Shown here one piece after another: positions 1 to 6,769 of a stretch of 8,629 bases of DNA (position 1 is the first letter of the stretch; each line of letters opens with the position of its first letter). The notes beneath the pieces were generated by a model that ran no database searches, was not told the DNA's origin, and saw nothing but the letters and a program-made list of their open reading frames with translations. The stretch spans positions 1-8,629 of the forward strand of contig JAPPKR010000008.1 in assembly GCA_028819835.1 (NCBI GenBank), in the 5' to 3' direction. The position numbers were made by a program, and so were the translations under genes. The stretch comes from a bacterium (GTDB lineage Bacteria > Actinomycetota > Acidimicrobiia > UBA5794 > ZC4RG35).

Positions 1-140
1 AAGCCGGTCAGGTCGTCGCGCTTCACCCACACATGGGGCCCTCCCCATGCCTCCCGCAATCGGGGGAACCTGTGCAGCGGGGTGGGGGTGAGGGCGAGAT
101 CGAGTTGAGGCAGTGGCTGGCGTAAAGGTGTTTGCTCCAT
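1..140 (-). CDS. D-cysteine desulfhydrase / ACC deaminase-family PLP enzyme, N-terminal fragment
   Basis: This is the 5' end of a gene read leftward and cut by the window edge; 46 complete codons are present from the ATG at 138-140. The translation has the start typical of the family: a PTPL motif (residues 20-23), a short helix with FPRL, then GGPHVWVKRDDLTG at about residues 33-46. In D-cysteine desulfhydrases and 1-aminocyclopropane-1-carboxylate deaminases, a KRDD-type motif is followed by GGNK with the PLP-binding lysine, which here would lie beyond the edge. Members of the family are cytoplasmic PLP enzymes that release ammonia from D-cysteine (with sulfide), ACC or related small amino acids. 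The KRDDLTG form fits desulfhydrase-like members better than true ACC deaminases, but the substrate cannot be settled from 46 residues. There is no Shine-Dalgarno sequence before the ATG; a TATAGT hexamer 7 bases upstream suggests a leaderless mRNA. The family assignment is fairly secure; the exact activity is inference. Confidence 0.8.
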   Translation of the reverse strand, partial: MEQTPLRQPLPQLDLALTPTPLHRFPRLREAWGGPHVWVKRDDLTG

Positions 141-147
141 CCGCGGA

Positions 148-153
148 ACTATA
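148..153 (-). promoter_or_regulatory. Candidate -10 element (TATAGT) for a leaderless transcript of the PLP enzyme gene
   Basis: Read on the minus strand, TATAGT ends 7 bases before the ATG at 138-140. This places the expected transcription start at, or one base before, the A of the start codon. No purine-rich ribosome binding site lies between them. No convincing -35 hexamer is visible at 16-18 bases spacing, as is common for actinobacterial TANNNT promoters. It is a prediction from spacing and sequence only. Confidence 0.5.
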
Positions 154-247
154 GGCGAAAGACCCCGATGATCGCGGACGGGAAAGTCGCGAAAATTGCG
201 GCCCCTAATTCGGGATTCCCTCCCCGCCACCACCTTTCCATGGGTCG

Positions 248-279
248 AACAGCTCTGTCCAGCCTGGGACAGGCTTGTT
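248..279 (-). other. Imperfect hairpin, possible terminator or leader structure
   Basis: The arms at 248-260 and 267-279 pair around a 6-base loop. There are six uninterrupted pairs next to the loop, then three, then three more, separated by single-base bulges (12 pairs in all). In the direction of the neighbouring genes it lies about 180 bases after the nitroreductase stop and about 110 bases before the PLP enzyme start. No U tract follows on either strand, so it is not a classical intrinsic terminator. It could be a U-less terminator of the kind proposed for actinobacteria, or chance. Confidence 0.3.
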
Positions 280-457
280 GATTCGGTCGATTTGATCCCT
301 TGATGCGTCCGGGCGGCGCCTGGGCGGACGGTCTCGGTGTTTGGCTGGTGTCAGTATGGAGTGGCCATGGGACAGAAGTCACCCTCCCCACCATGGGTTT
401 TTTCACAGCCTGCGGCAAAACCTACGACAGGCCGCCTCCCCGCCGCGACAGGAACGT

Positions 458-871
458 TTAGACGGGTTCGAGAACCAGCACCGGGATCTGGCGGGAAGTC
501 TTCTTCTCGTAGTCGGCGAACTGTGGGAAGTCGAGCTTCTGCCGGGTCCAGATACGCTCCCGTTCCTCACCCTCCGTCAGCCGCGCCCGGACCATGAAGG
601 TCTCGGTGGCGAGCTCGATCTCGACCTCGGGGTTGGCGATCAGGTTGTGGTACCAGGCGGGATGGGTGGGAGACCCGCCCTTGGAACCGAAGATGGCATA
701 GCCGCTCTCCACCTTCTGGTAGGCGAGCGGGTTGATCCGCAGGGCGCCGGTCTTGGCGCCGTGGTTGAACAGGATCAGCAGAGGCATTCCCTCCAGGTGG
801 CCGCCGGCCCATCCTCCGTTGGCCCTGAATTCTTCGATGACTTCCTTGTTCCAGGCGTTGTAGTCGCGCAT
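458..871 (-). CDS. Nitroreductase-family deazaflavin (F420)-dependent oxidoreductase
   Basis: The 137-residue product has the length and pattern of the Ddn-type split-barrel family: small cytoplasmic proteins that use reduced cofactor F420 to reduce quinones, nitroaromatics or other substrates. Visible signatures are PLLILFNHGAKTGALRINPL (residues 30-49), then SKGG (63-66) and HPAWYHNLIANPEV (70-83), followed by a strand ending in FMVRARL (92-98). The GxKTG and PAWYHNL segments are the family's cofactor-side motifs. The ATG start is well supported: AAAGGA lies 7 bases upstream (879-884), and the length matches the family. It begins 70 bases after the helicase stop on the same strand, so it could be read through from the helicase, but it carries its own strong ribosome binding site. 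The natural substrate cannot be read from sequence; some family members bind haem, biliverdin or fatty acids instead of acting as nitroreductases. F420 dependence is from the family, not seen directly. Confidence 0.88.
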   Translation of the reverse strand: MRDYNAWNKEVIEEFRANGGWAGGHLEGMPLLILFNHGAKTGALRINPLAYQKVESGYAIFGSKGGSPTHPAWYHNLIANPEVEIELATETFMVRARLTEGEERERIWTRQKLDFPQFADYEKKTSRQIPVLVLEPV

Positions 872-878
872 TGCCGCG

Positions 879-884
879 TCCTTT
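879..884 (-). promoter_or_regulatory. Shine-Dalgarno sequence (AAAGGA) of the nitroreductase-family gene
   Basis: On the minus strand AAAGGA sits 7 bases before the ATG at 869-871, which is optimal spacing, and it decides the start. It is the clearest ribosome binding site in the window and contrasts with the helicase, PLP enzyme and nuoA genes, which have no well-spaced one. Confidence 0.65.
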
Positions 885-941
885 CATGCAGGTCTCGACC
901 AGTTAAGGCTAGGGGTGTCGGTGGATGACATCGCCGTCCCC

Positions 942-3911
942 TCAACCCGGCGGGTTGGACTTGACGAGCTCGAGGATGTCCCGTCCGTACCTAGCCAGCC
1001 TCCCGGGGCCGATGCCGCGCACCCCGAGCAGTTCGGCCTCGGTCCTCGGTCGGAGGCGGGAGATCTCTTCCAGCGTCTCGTTCCCCGAAATGACGTATGG
1101 GGGGACCTGGTCCCGACGAGCCATCGCAGTACGCCACTGCCGGAGCGCATCGAGCAGGGTGGAGTCCTCCGAGGAAGCGGGCTGGGGTCGATCCGGCGTG
1201 GCGGACTCGGCTCTCGGCTGCGGTGGTCCGATCGGAGAATCATCCGTCGAGCCCGGCCGGTCGGTTCCGGCGGAGGCGACGATGGAGAGGACGTCGCGTC
1301 CGTATCGGGCGAGCTTGCGGGGACCGACGCCCCGCACTCCCAGGAGTTCTGCTTCCGAGCGGGGTGGCTGTCGGGCGATCTCCTTCAAGGTCCGGTTGGT
1401 GAAGACTACGAAGGCTGCCACCCCGTTCTCCCGAGCCACCCCGAGCCGCCATTCCCGCAACGCTTCGTAGAGGGCGGCGTCGTATGGCTCGTCGACCCCG
1501 GCAGGTTCCAGGGACTTGCGACCATCCCCTCGGGTCTCGGGTGCCGTCGCCGCCGGCCCTCCCGGGTGCGGGGCGGTTCGGAGGGTGGGAACGCCCACCG
1601 GCGCCGGTCGGTACTTCCGGGTGAGTTCCAGGACGAAGGGCGACTCCCTTCCCCGCTCGGCCACGACCACCACCTCCCGGCGGCATCTGGTGATCGCCAC
1701 ATGGAGCACCCGACGCTCCTCTTCCACGTCCTCGGACAGCACATGCGGCATCAGGCCCCGGTCGACCCCGAACACGATCACCCGGTCCCACTCCAGTCCC
1801 TTCACCCGGTGGACGGAGGTGGCCGTCACCCCCGCCGGCGGGGAGGGTCCCCGGTTCAGCAGGCGTCGCAGCTCCGTCTCGAAGCTCGGCAGGTCCTCGT
1901 ACAGGGCGGCCGTGCGACGCAGGGCCACCAGGTCGTCGGTGTGGGTGGAACGGTCGGCCCTGCCCCGCTTGGAGTCCAGGGATTGGGCGACCCTTCCCAG
2001 TCCGACTTCACCTGAGAGAAAGTCGAGGAGTAGCCCGGAGTTGCCTCGGGCGGCCACCTGCGCTCCGTCCTCAATGGCATCGACGAACCTACGCCAGGTG
2101 GCTGCCTTCCGTTCGTCGAGTCCCCGTCCCAGGCCGGCGAGTTCCCGGATCGAAGTGTTGCCCGCCGGAATCAACTCCGAAGCCAGCCGGTTGATCCGCC
2201 GGGCGGGCCGCCGGACAGCCTCCAGGAGATCCCGGCGCCTCATGGAGTCGGGGGCCAGGGCAAGCCGTATCCAAGCCAGAGCGGCTCGCATGGTGGTCCG
2301 TTCCAGGAGACCCGCGTCGAGTTGCGAGCGACACGGGATGCCAGCCTCATCGAGCGCTGCCAGCATCGGGAGGAGGGCCGAGTTGACCCTGGCCAGGACC
2401 GCGATGTCCTCGGGCGATGTGCCCTCTTCTATCCACGTGCTGATGATCCCTGCGGGCTCCGCGGCCATCCGCCGCCGGTCGGGGGTGATGATCCGAAATC
2501 CGCCCTCGGTGGAGTCCCCGAAGGCTTCGATGGTCTTGGGAACCCTGATCCGGTTGTGGGATAAAAGCCGGGAGGCGGCGGTGACCACCTCGGTGGGGCA
2601 ACGGTAGTTGACTGTCAGGGCGCTGGCGCCTGCGCCGGGGAAGTACTTGTCGAAGTCGATGAGGAACCTCGGATCGGCGCCGGCGTACCCGTAGATGGTC
2701 TGGTCGTCGTCGCCCACTCCGAACACGCTCATCTCCGGTGAGGCCAGCAGTCGCAGCAGGAGGAGGTAGGCGGGCGTCAGGTCCTGGAACTCGTCCACCA
2801 GCAGATGCCGGCAACGTCGCTGCCAGCGCTTGCGGAGTTCCGGGTCGGCCAGCAGCAGTTCGATGGCCCCGTAGATCTGTTCGTTGTAGTCGACCTCGTT
2901 TCTCCGGCCAAGCAGGGCTCGGTACCTGGGGAACATCCCGGCCAGGCCCTCGATGTCGCCCCGGCTTTCTTCGACCTCGTCCGGGTCCCGGAGCGCGATC
3001 ATGATCTCGGCCAGGCCTTCCAGGTAGGGTCCGATGACGTCGGTGTTGGGCCGCGGCCGCTTGGGGACCAGGGCTCCCAGCCTGGACCGGACTTCCCGCT
3101 CGGTAAGCAGGGTGGCGTCGGGCCGGACCTCGCGGATGATCGCCCAACCCAGAGAGTGGATGGTGCGGATGTGCAGGTCCTCCCGTTGCAGGCGTTCTCG
3201 CATCTCCCGGGCGGCCCGGGTGTTGTAGGCCACCGCCGTGACGAACCGCGGCTCGATGCGTCGATCGTCAATGAGGTGAAGAAGGCGGGCGCCGAGCGTG
3301 CGGGTCTTTCCCGATCCGGCCGGCGCGATCACCCTGACCGGGCCGGCCCGGTGCTCCGCGGCCGCCCGCTGGTCCTGGGCGAGGTCCGCCGTGGAACCGG
3401 TGGCTGGAGGCTGGAGGGTTAGCCTCCCGGCTTCAACCGTCTGGGCATGGATCGCCGGGACGTCCAGAGGCGACCGTGGGCCTCCGTCCACCCAGGCGTG
3501 CACTCCCTGGGGGGTGACCACGTCGGCCCGCCCGCCGATCCGCGCTCCCAGCCGCTCAGCCTTCCTGCTCCACCACCAGACGGGATCGCCCCGGCGCCCG
3601 TCCCAGTTGTTGGCCCACACCAGGAAGTGGAGCCTCTCCAGCAGAGGGACATAGCCGGGCCCGAGCATCCACGGCGCCCTCTCCTCGGCCACCGGCCGCT
3701 GCAACGCGGAGGCTTCCACACCCAGTTCCACCGTCACCGGCCGCCGCTCCACCCACTCGCTGTGCAGCCGTTCCACGGTTTCTTCCAGCGCCTGCGGGCT
3801 GTCCAGCACCGATCTGTCGACAAGAACCCGCCGGGTGGCTTCGAGGGGCGACCGGCTCCCTTCGGCAACCACCACCCCTCGGCCCAGCAGATCAGGTCCC
3901 GGAAAAGTCAT
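942..3911 (-). CDS. UvrD/Rep/PcrA-type superfamily 1A DNA helicase with tandem C-terminal HRDC domains
   Basis: The 989-residue product should be an ATP-driven 3'-5' DNA helicase acting in repair or replication restart. Motifs in order are: Q motif near Q181; Walker A APAGSGKT (196-203); motif Ia around VAYNTRAAREM (227-237); TIHSLGW (250-256); Walker B LLVDEFQD (370-377); motif III GDDDQTIYGYAGA (400-412); NYRC (435-438); motif V VTATSVHRVKGLEW (695-708); motif VI EEERRVLHVAITR (730-742). Two HRDC domains follow at about 811-876 and 916-982, with about 38 of 66 residues identical between them, joined by a proline-rich linker. Residues 1 to about 175 precede the helicase core and match nothing I recognise; they include a WWW run (112-114) and a WVDGGPR segment (140-146). 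At 989 residues it is much longer than UvrD or PcrA. It lacks the CxxC...CxxC module of mycobacterial UvrD2; the only cysteines are 367, 438, 527 and 743. The ATG is the first possible start after an in-frame TGA five codons upstream, and it has no usable ribosome binding site. Confidence 0.93.
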   Translation of the reverse strand: MTFPGPDLLGRGVVVAEGSRSPLEATRRVLVDRSVLDSPQALEETVERLHSEWVERRPVTVELGVEASALQRPVAEERAPWMLGPGYVPLLERLHFLVWANNWDGRRGDPVWWWSRKAERLGARIGGRADVVTPQGVHAWVDGGPRSPLDVPAIHAQTVEAGRLTLQPPATGSTADLAQDQRAAAEHRAGPVRVIAPAGSGKTRTLGARLLHLIDDRRIEPRFVTAVAYNTRAAREMRERLQREDLHIRTIHSLGWAIIREVRPDATLLTEREVRSRLGALVPKRPRPNTDVIGPYLEGLAEIMIALRDPDEVEESRGDIEGLAGMFPRYRALLGRRNEVDYNEQIYGAIELLLADPELRKRWQRRCRHLLVDEFQDLTPAYLLLLRLLASPEMSVFGVGDDDQTIYGYAGADPRFLIDFDKYFPGAGASALTVNYRCPTEVVTAASRLLSHNRIRVPKTIEAFGDSTEGGFRIITPDRRRMAAEPAGIISTWIEEGTSPEDIAVLARVNSALLPMLAALDEAGIPCRSQLDAGLLERTTMRAALAWIRLALAPDSMRRRDLLEAVRRPARRINRLASELIPAGNTSIRELAGLGRGLDERKAATWRRFVDAIEDGAQVAARGNSGLLLDFLSGEVGLGRVAQSLDSKRGRADRSTHTDDLVALRRTAALYEDLPSFETELRRLLNRGPSPPAGVTATSVHRVKGLEWDRVIVFGVDRGLMPHVLSEDVEEERRVLHVAITRCRREVVVVAERGRESPFVLELTRKYRPAPVGVPTLRTAPHPGGPAATAPETRGDGRKSLEPAGVDEPYDAALYEALREWRLGVARENGVAAFVVFTNRTLKEIARQPPRSEAELLGVRGVGPRKLARYGRDVLSIVASAGTDRPGSTDDSPIGPPQPRAESATPDRPQPASSEDSTLLDALRQWRTAMARRDQVPPYVISGNETLEEISRLRPRTEAELLGVRGIGPGRLARYGRDILELVKSNPPG
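966..1166 (-). other. Second HRDC domain of the helicase (C-terminal copy)
   Basis: This encodes residues about 916-982, just before the C terminus. It has the HRDC pattern ALRQWR, then NETLEEI, then LLGVRGIGPGRLARYG with the terminal helix RDILELV. HRDC domains are small helical DNA-binding modules best known from RecQ and RNase D. This copy pairs with the one at 1284-1481, and the strongest conservation between them is in the ELLGVRG-GP segment. The DNA of the two copies is clearly diverged, so the duplication is not recent. Confidence 0.85.
1284..1481 (-). other. First HRDC domain of the helicase
   Basis: This encodes residues about 811-876, with ALREWR, NRTLKEI and LLGVRGVGPRKLARYG matching the HRDC consensus. 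It is separated from motif VI by about 70 residues of proline/glycine-rich linker and from the second HRDC copy by about 40 residues rich in serine, proline and aspartate. Flexible linkers on both sides suggest two independently mobile DNA-binding modules. Confidence 0.85.
3387..3911 (-). other. N-terminal region of the helicase with no recognised domain (about 175 residues)
   Basis: Residues 1 to about 175 come before the Q motif. PcrA, UvrD and Rep begin their helicase core within the first few residues, so this is an extra module. It is compact and aromatic-rich: WMLGPGYVPLLERLHFLVWANNWD spans about 81-104, VWWW 111-114 and VHAWVDGGPR 137-146. It has no signal peptide, membrane segment or cysteine. 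The function is unknown. It could be a protein-interaction or DNA-binding domain of a lineage-specific helicase subfamily. Confidence 0.6.
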
Positions 3912-3917
3912 CTCCGA

Positions 3918-3923
3918 AATGTA
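3918..3923 (-). promoter_or_regulatory. Candidate -10 element (TACATT) for a leaderless helicase transcript
   Basis: On the minus strand TACATT fits the TANNNT consensus and ends exactly 6 bases before the helicase ATG, so transcription would start at the A of the start codon. The alternative is translation from an upstream operon mRNA, but the only purine-rich stretch, GGAG, abuts the ATG with no spacing and could not serve as a normal ribosome binding site. No good -35 is visible. Confidence 0.45.
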
Positions 3924-3958
3924 TCAACGTCCTGTGACGGCTTTACCAGCAGCGTTCC

Positions 3959-5056
3959 TTACTCCTGAACCAGCAATGGAATCCGAGTCTCGGCCGGGGT
4001 CAGGCCGCCGTGGTGGCCGATCTTTCGGGTGTCCATGCCGCTGGGGAAGATCCCGGTTTTGTCCCTGGCGAGCAACAGGGCGTCGGGCATGCGGGACTCG
4101 AGGTCGGGGTGGGGTCGCCCCCGGCCCAGCCAGGTCCGCAGCACCCGGGCGGCGATCATCCTGCTGGCGGTCTTCTCCGCCAGGGCGTCGATCCGCTCGG
4201 ATGGGCCGCTAAGCATAAGCGCCCGGCTGTCGCCCCACCAGCGCAGGCCCTCGGTGTCGGTCTTCTCCAGGATGAACTTTCCCGTCTCGGGGAGGTCGCA
4301 ATGGCCATGGTCGGAAGCGCCCACCATCACCGTGTCGGGAGGAAGCCGGTCTGCCAGCCGCGCCCAGAGCCGGTCTGCGCCTGCCATCGCCAGACGGTAA
4401 GACTCCGACGGCTGCCCGGCTTCGTGCGCCGCGACATCCACCGCGTGGTAATAAACCATCGCCAGGGTCCCCTTCGATCCGGTGAAGAGGTAGGCAGGGT
4501 CGACCTCCGAAGGCGAGAAGTAGCCCCGCATCTCCGCTCCGCGGTACAGCATCCTGGTGAGAGGCGTGTCGAAGAAGGCGGTCGGCTGGACGACCATCCC
4601 CCGGGCCTGGCGGCCCGACAGCCTCTCCCACAGGTTGGGAGCGGGTAGGAAGGAGGCGGTGTCGTAGCGGACGTGCCGTCCCGAGAGGTCCGTCCAGCGG
4701 AGCAGGCTCACCACCTTCTTGAGGTCGGGAAACCACTGTCGGTACCCGATCACCCCGTGCTGGAGGGGAGTGAGCCCGGTGCAGATTGAGGAGAGGCCCA
4801 CGGTGGTGGTCGTCGGGAAGGGCGCCTCCAGGATCGCCCGGCGGGACTCCGCCAAGGCGGAGGCTTCGGCATTGGCCAGCTGGCCGGCCCCCAGTCCGTC
4901 GAAGACCACCAGAAGGTAATTACGGGCGTCCGGGATCAACGCGGCGAGGTCGGAACGGAGTCCCCTGGTCGGGGAGTGCCCGGTGAGACGGCGCTCCAAC
5001 TCCGCCACCAGGTTTACCAGGTTGTTGCCCGCATAGGCGGGGCCTATCCGTTCCAT
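3959..5056 (-). CDS. Alkaline phosphatase superfamily protein (type I phosphodiesterase / nucleotide pyrophosphatase-like)
   Basis: The 365-residue product carries the metal-site and nucleophile motifs of the NPP-like branch of the alkaline phosphatase superfamily. These are VVFDGLGAG (50-58, metal ligand D53); PTTTT (81-85, nucleophile most likely T84) followed by STG-like CTGLTPLQHGVIGY (92-105); HAVDVAAHEAG (204-214, D207 and H211); GASDHGHCDLP (246-256, D249 and H250); and GHHGGLTPAETRIPLLV (347-363, H348 or H349). It should hydrolyse a phosphate mono- or diester using two zinc ions. There is no signal peptide or membrane segment, so it is predicted to be cytoplasmic. The ATG is the first start after an in-frame TAG five codons upstream. 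It follows the betA-like gene by 59 bases and may share its transcript, which would suit a choline phosphoester as substrate, but that is only context. Nucleotides or other organophosphates are equally possible. Confidence 0.85.
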   Translation of the reverse strand: MERIGPAYAGNNLVNLVAELERRLTGHSPTRGLRSDLAALIPDARNYLLVVFDGLGAGQLANAEASALAESRRAILEAPFPTTTTVGLSSICTGLTPLQHGVIGYRQWFPDLKKVVSLLRWTDLSGRHVRYDTASFLPAPNLWERLSGRQARGMVVQPTAFFDTPLTRMLYRGAEMRGYFSPSEVDPAYLFTGSKGTLAMVYYHAVDVAAHEAGQPSESYRLAMAGADRLWARLADRLPPDTVMVGASDHGHCDLPETGKFILEKTDTEGLRWWGDSRALMLSGPSERIDALAEKTASRMIAARVLRTWLGRGRPHPDLESRMPDALLLARDKTGIFPSGMDTRKIGHHGGLTPAETRIPLLVQE

Positions 5057-5115
5057 TGGGACATCACGCTACCCGGTTGGGCAGGCGCAGTTCAGCTACC
5101 GGTGGGGTGTGGACT

Positions 5116-6750
5116 TCACCCGTGGCGGTACCAGGCCACCTCTTCGGGCGGCAGGGGGGCGTTGCCCAAGATGGCGTCGGCGGCCTTCTCGGCGATCATC
5201 ATCACCGGTGCGTAGATGTTTCCGTTGGTGATAGTGGGCATCACCGAGGCGTCCACCACCCGCAGGCCGTCGACGCCGTGCACGCGGAGGGTGTCGGGCG
5301 CCACCACCGCCATCTCATCGGTCCCCATCTTGGCCGTGCAGGAAGGATGGAGGGCGGTCTCGGCGTCCCTCCGCACCCAGTCGAGGATCTCCTGGTCGGT
5401 CTGCACCCCCGGTCCCGGCGAGAGTTCCCCGGCGTCGAAGGGCTCGAATGCCGGCTGGGCGAGGATTCTGCGGACGGTGCGGACCGCCTCCACCCACTCG
5501 CGGCGGTCGTCGGGAGTGGAGAGGTAATTGAAGCGCAGCGCCGGCTTGTCGAACGGATCGGCCGAGCGCAGCGTGATGGCGCCCCGCACGTCGGAGAACA
5601 TCGGGCCGACGTGCACCTGGTAGCCGTGTCCCCGGGCGGGGACCGACCCGTCGTAGCGGATCGCCACCGGCAGGAAGTGAAGCATCAGGTTGGGATAGCC
5701 CACCTGGTCGTTGCTGCGGACAAAAGCGCCGCCCTCGAAGTGGTTGCTGGTCGCCGGGCCGGTGCGGAACAGCCACTGCAGGCCGATCCAGGGCATCCGC
5801 CACCTGGCCAGGTAGGGCTGGAGGGACACCGGTTGTTTCGAGGCGTGCTGGATGTAGACCTCCAGGTGGTCCTGGAGGTTCTGCCCGACCCCCGCCAGGT
5901 CCGCCACCACCTCTATGCCGAAGGACTCGAGGTGCTCAGCCGGCCCGACTCCGGACAGCATCAGCGTCTGCGGCGAGTTGATGGCCCCGCCGCACAGGAT
6001 CACCTCGGCCGCCTCGGCCCGCCGGAGCCGCCGGCCCTTGCGGTACTCGACTCCGGTGGCCCTGCGCCCCTCGAAGAGGATCCGGGTGATGTGCGCCCGG
6101 GTGACGAGTGACAGGTTGGGGCGGTCCATGACCGGATGCAGGTAGGCCCGCGAAGCGCTCAGGCGGCGTCCCCGGTGGCGGTTGGCGTCGAAGGGGGCGA
6201 AACCCTCCTGGCGGTAGCCGTTCACGTCGCTGCTGGTGGGAATCCCCGCCTGCTCCCCGGCCTTGAAGAACGCCCCGAACAGGGGATTGACGGCGGGGCC
6301 CCGCTCGAGGATCAGCGGCCCCTCGCCCCCCCGGTACTCGTCGGCGCCCGCCAGGGTGGTCTCCAGGCGCTTGAAGTAGGGAAGGCAGTGGGCGTAGTCC
6401 CAGCGCTCCATCCCCGGTTCGGCCGCCCACTTCTCATAGTCCATGGGGTTGCCCCGCTGGAAGATCATCCCGTTGATGGAACTCGAGCCGCCCAGCACCT
6501 TTCCGCGGGCGTGATAGACCCTCCGGCCCCCCATGTGGGGTTCGGGCTCCGACTCGTACTTCCAGTCGTAGAACCTCGACCCGATCGGGTACGTCAGCGC
6601 GGCCGGCATGTGGATGAACACGTCCCAGCGGTAGTCGGGACGTCCCGCCTCGAGCACCAGCACCCGGGTGGAGGGGTCGGCGCTGAGCCGGTTGGCGAGG
6701 GCGCATCCGGCGGACCCTCCCCCGATGATCAGGAAGTCGTGGCCGTCCAT
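5116..6750 (-). CDS. betA: Choline dehydrogenase-type GMC flavoprotein oxidoreductase
   Basis: The 544-residue product has the normal length and layout of BetA-like GMC oxidoreductases: an FAD dinucleotide-binding GGGSAG near the N terminus (10-15) with the ribose-binding acidic residue in LEAG (33-36), GMC signature 1 [19 protein letters not shown] (82-100), GMC signature 2 [17 protein letters not shown] (254-270), and the active-site HPSCTAKMG (468-476) with H468. BetA oxidises choline to betaine aldehyde, and in some bacteria on to glycine betaine, passing electrons to the respiratory chain. It starts 19 bases after the choline-sulfatase stop, so the pair is almost surely one transcript and its substrate is the sulfatase product. 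One oddity: in the terminal block [15 protein letters not shown]513 stands where E. coli BetA and choline oxidase have an asparagine. No strong ribosome binding site precedes the ATG, suggesting translational coupling. The symbol rests on similarity plus context; other alcohols remain possible. Confidence 0.85.
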   Translation of the reverse strand: MDGHDFLIIGGGSAGCALANRLSADPSTRVLVLEAGRPDYRWDVFIHMPAALTYPIGSRFYDWKYESEPEPHMGGRRVYHARGKVLGGSSSINGMIFQRGNPMDYEKWAAEPGMERWDYAHCLPYFKRLETTLAGADEYRGGEGPLILERGPAVNPLFGAFFKAGEQAGIPTSSDVNGYRQEGFAPFDANRHRGRRLSASRAYLHPVMDRPNLSLVTRAHITRILFEGRRATGVEYRKGRRLRRAEAAEVILCGGAINSPQTLMLSGVGPAEHLESFGIEVVADLAGVGQNLQDHLEVYIQHASKQPVSLQPYLARWRMPWIGLQWLFRTGPATSNHFEGGAFVRSNDQVGYPNLMLHFLPVAIRYDGSVPARGHGYQVHVGPMFSDVRGAITLRSADPFDKPALRFNYLSTPDDRREWVEAVRTVRRILAQPAFEPFDAGELSPGPGVQTDQEILDWVRRDAETALHPSCTAKMGTDEMAVVAPDTLRVHGVDGLRVVDASVMPTITNGNIYAPVMMIAEKAADAILGNAPLPPEEVAWYRHG

Positions 6751-6769
6751 CGCCCGATGCGGATACGGA

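Larger units (their letters stand above)
141..457. other. 317-base non-coding gap between the nitroreductase and PLP enzyme genes
   Basis: No convincing gene is visible on either strand. The open frames here give low-complexity proline/arginine-rich translations with no recognisable motif. What can be seen is the promoter-like hexamer at 148-153, an imperfect hairpin at 248-279, and three copies of CCATGGG at 238-244, 365-371 and 391-397, which look like chance. A run of six T on the plus strand at 398-403 follows only a 4-base stem, and no plus-strand gene lies upstream of it, so it is not called a terminator. Confidence 0.6.

Noticed and set aside
238..397. Three copies of CCATGGG as a possible repeat or protein-binding array
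   Set aside because: The copies are irregularly spaced, have no shared flanks, and the core is a simple 6-base palindrome. Chance is a sufficient explanation.
391..403. CCATGGG followed by TTTTTT on the plus strand, resembling an intrinsic terminator
   Set aside because: Only a 4-base stem with a 3-base loop can form, and there is no plus-strand gene upstream. On the minus strand the tract is A, not U.
149..418. An 89-codon minus-strand frame in the gap before the PLP enzyme
   Set aside because: The translation is Pro/Arg-rich with no similarity I recognise, there is no ribosome binding site, and it runs over the promoter-like element of the next gene. It is more likely non-coding.
915..2607. 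Long overlapping plus-strand frames opposite the helicase C-terminal half
   Set aside because: They are antisense to conserved helicase motifs V and VI and both HRDC domains. Their translations are Arg/Ser/Pro- or Gly/Val-rich low complexity without family features.
5105..5121. GGGTG/CACCC hairpin at the betA-like stop codon as a terminator
   Set aside because: The stem is five pairs only, overlaps the stop codon and has no U tract. The next gene follows in the same direction after 59 bases, so it is not called.
5056..6111. A 351-codon open frame on the plus strand opposite the betA-like gene
   Set aside because: Its composition is the same kind of mirror of a real minus-strand gene and it has no domain motif, so it is treated as a by-product of high GC.
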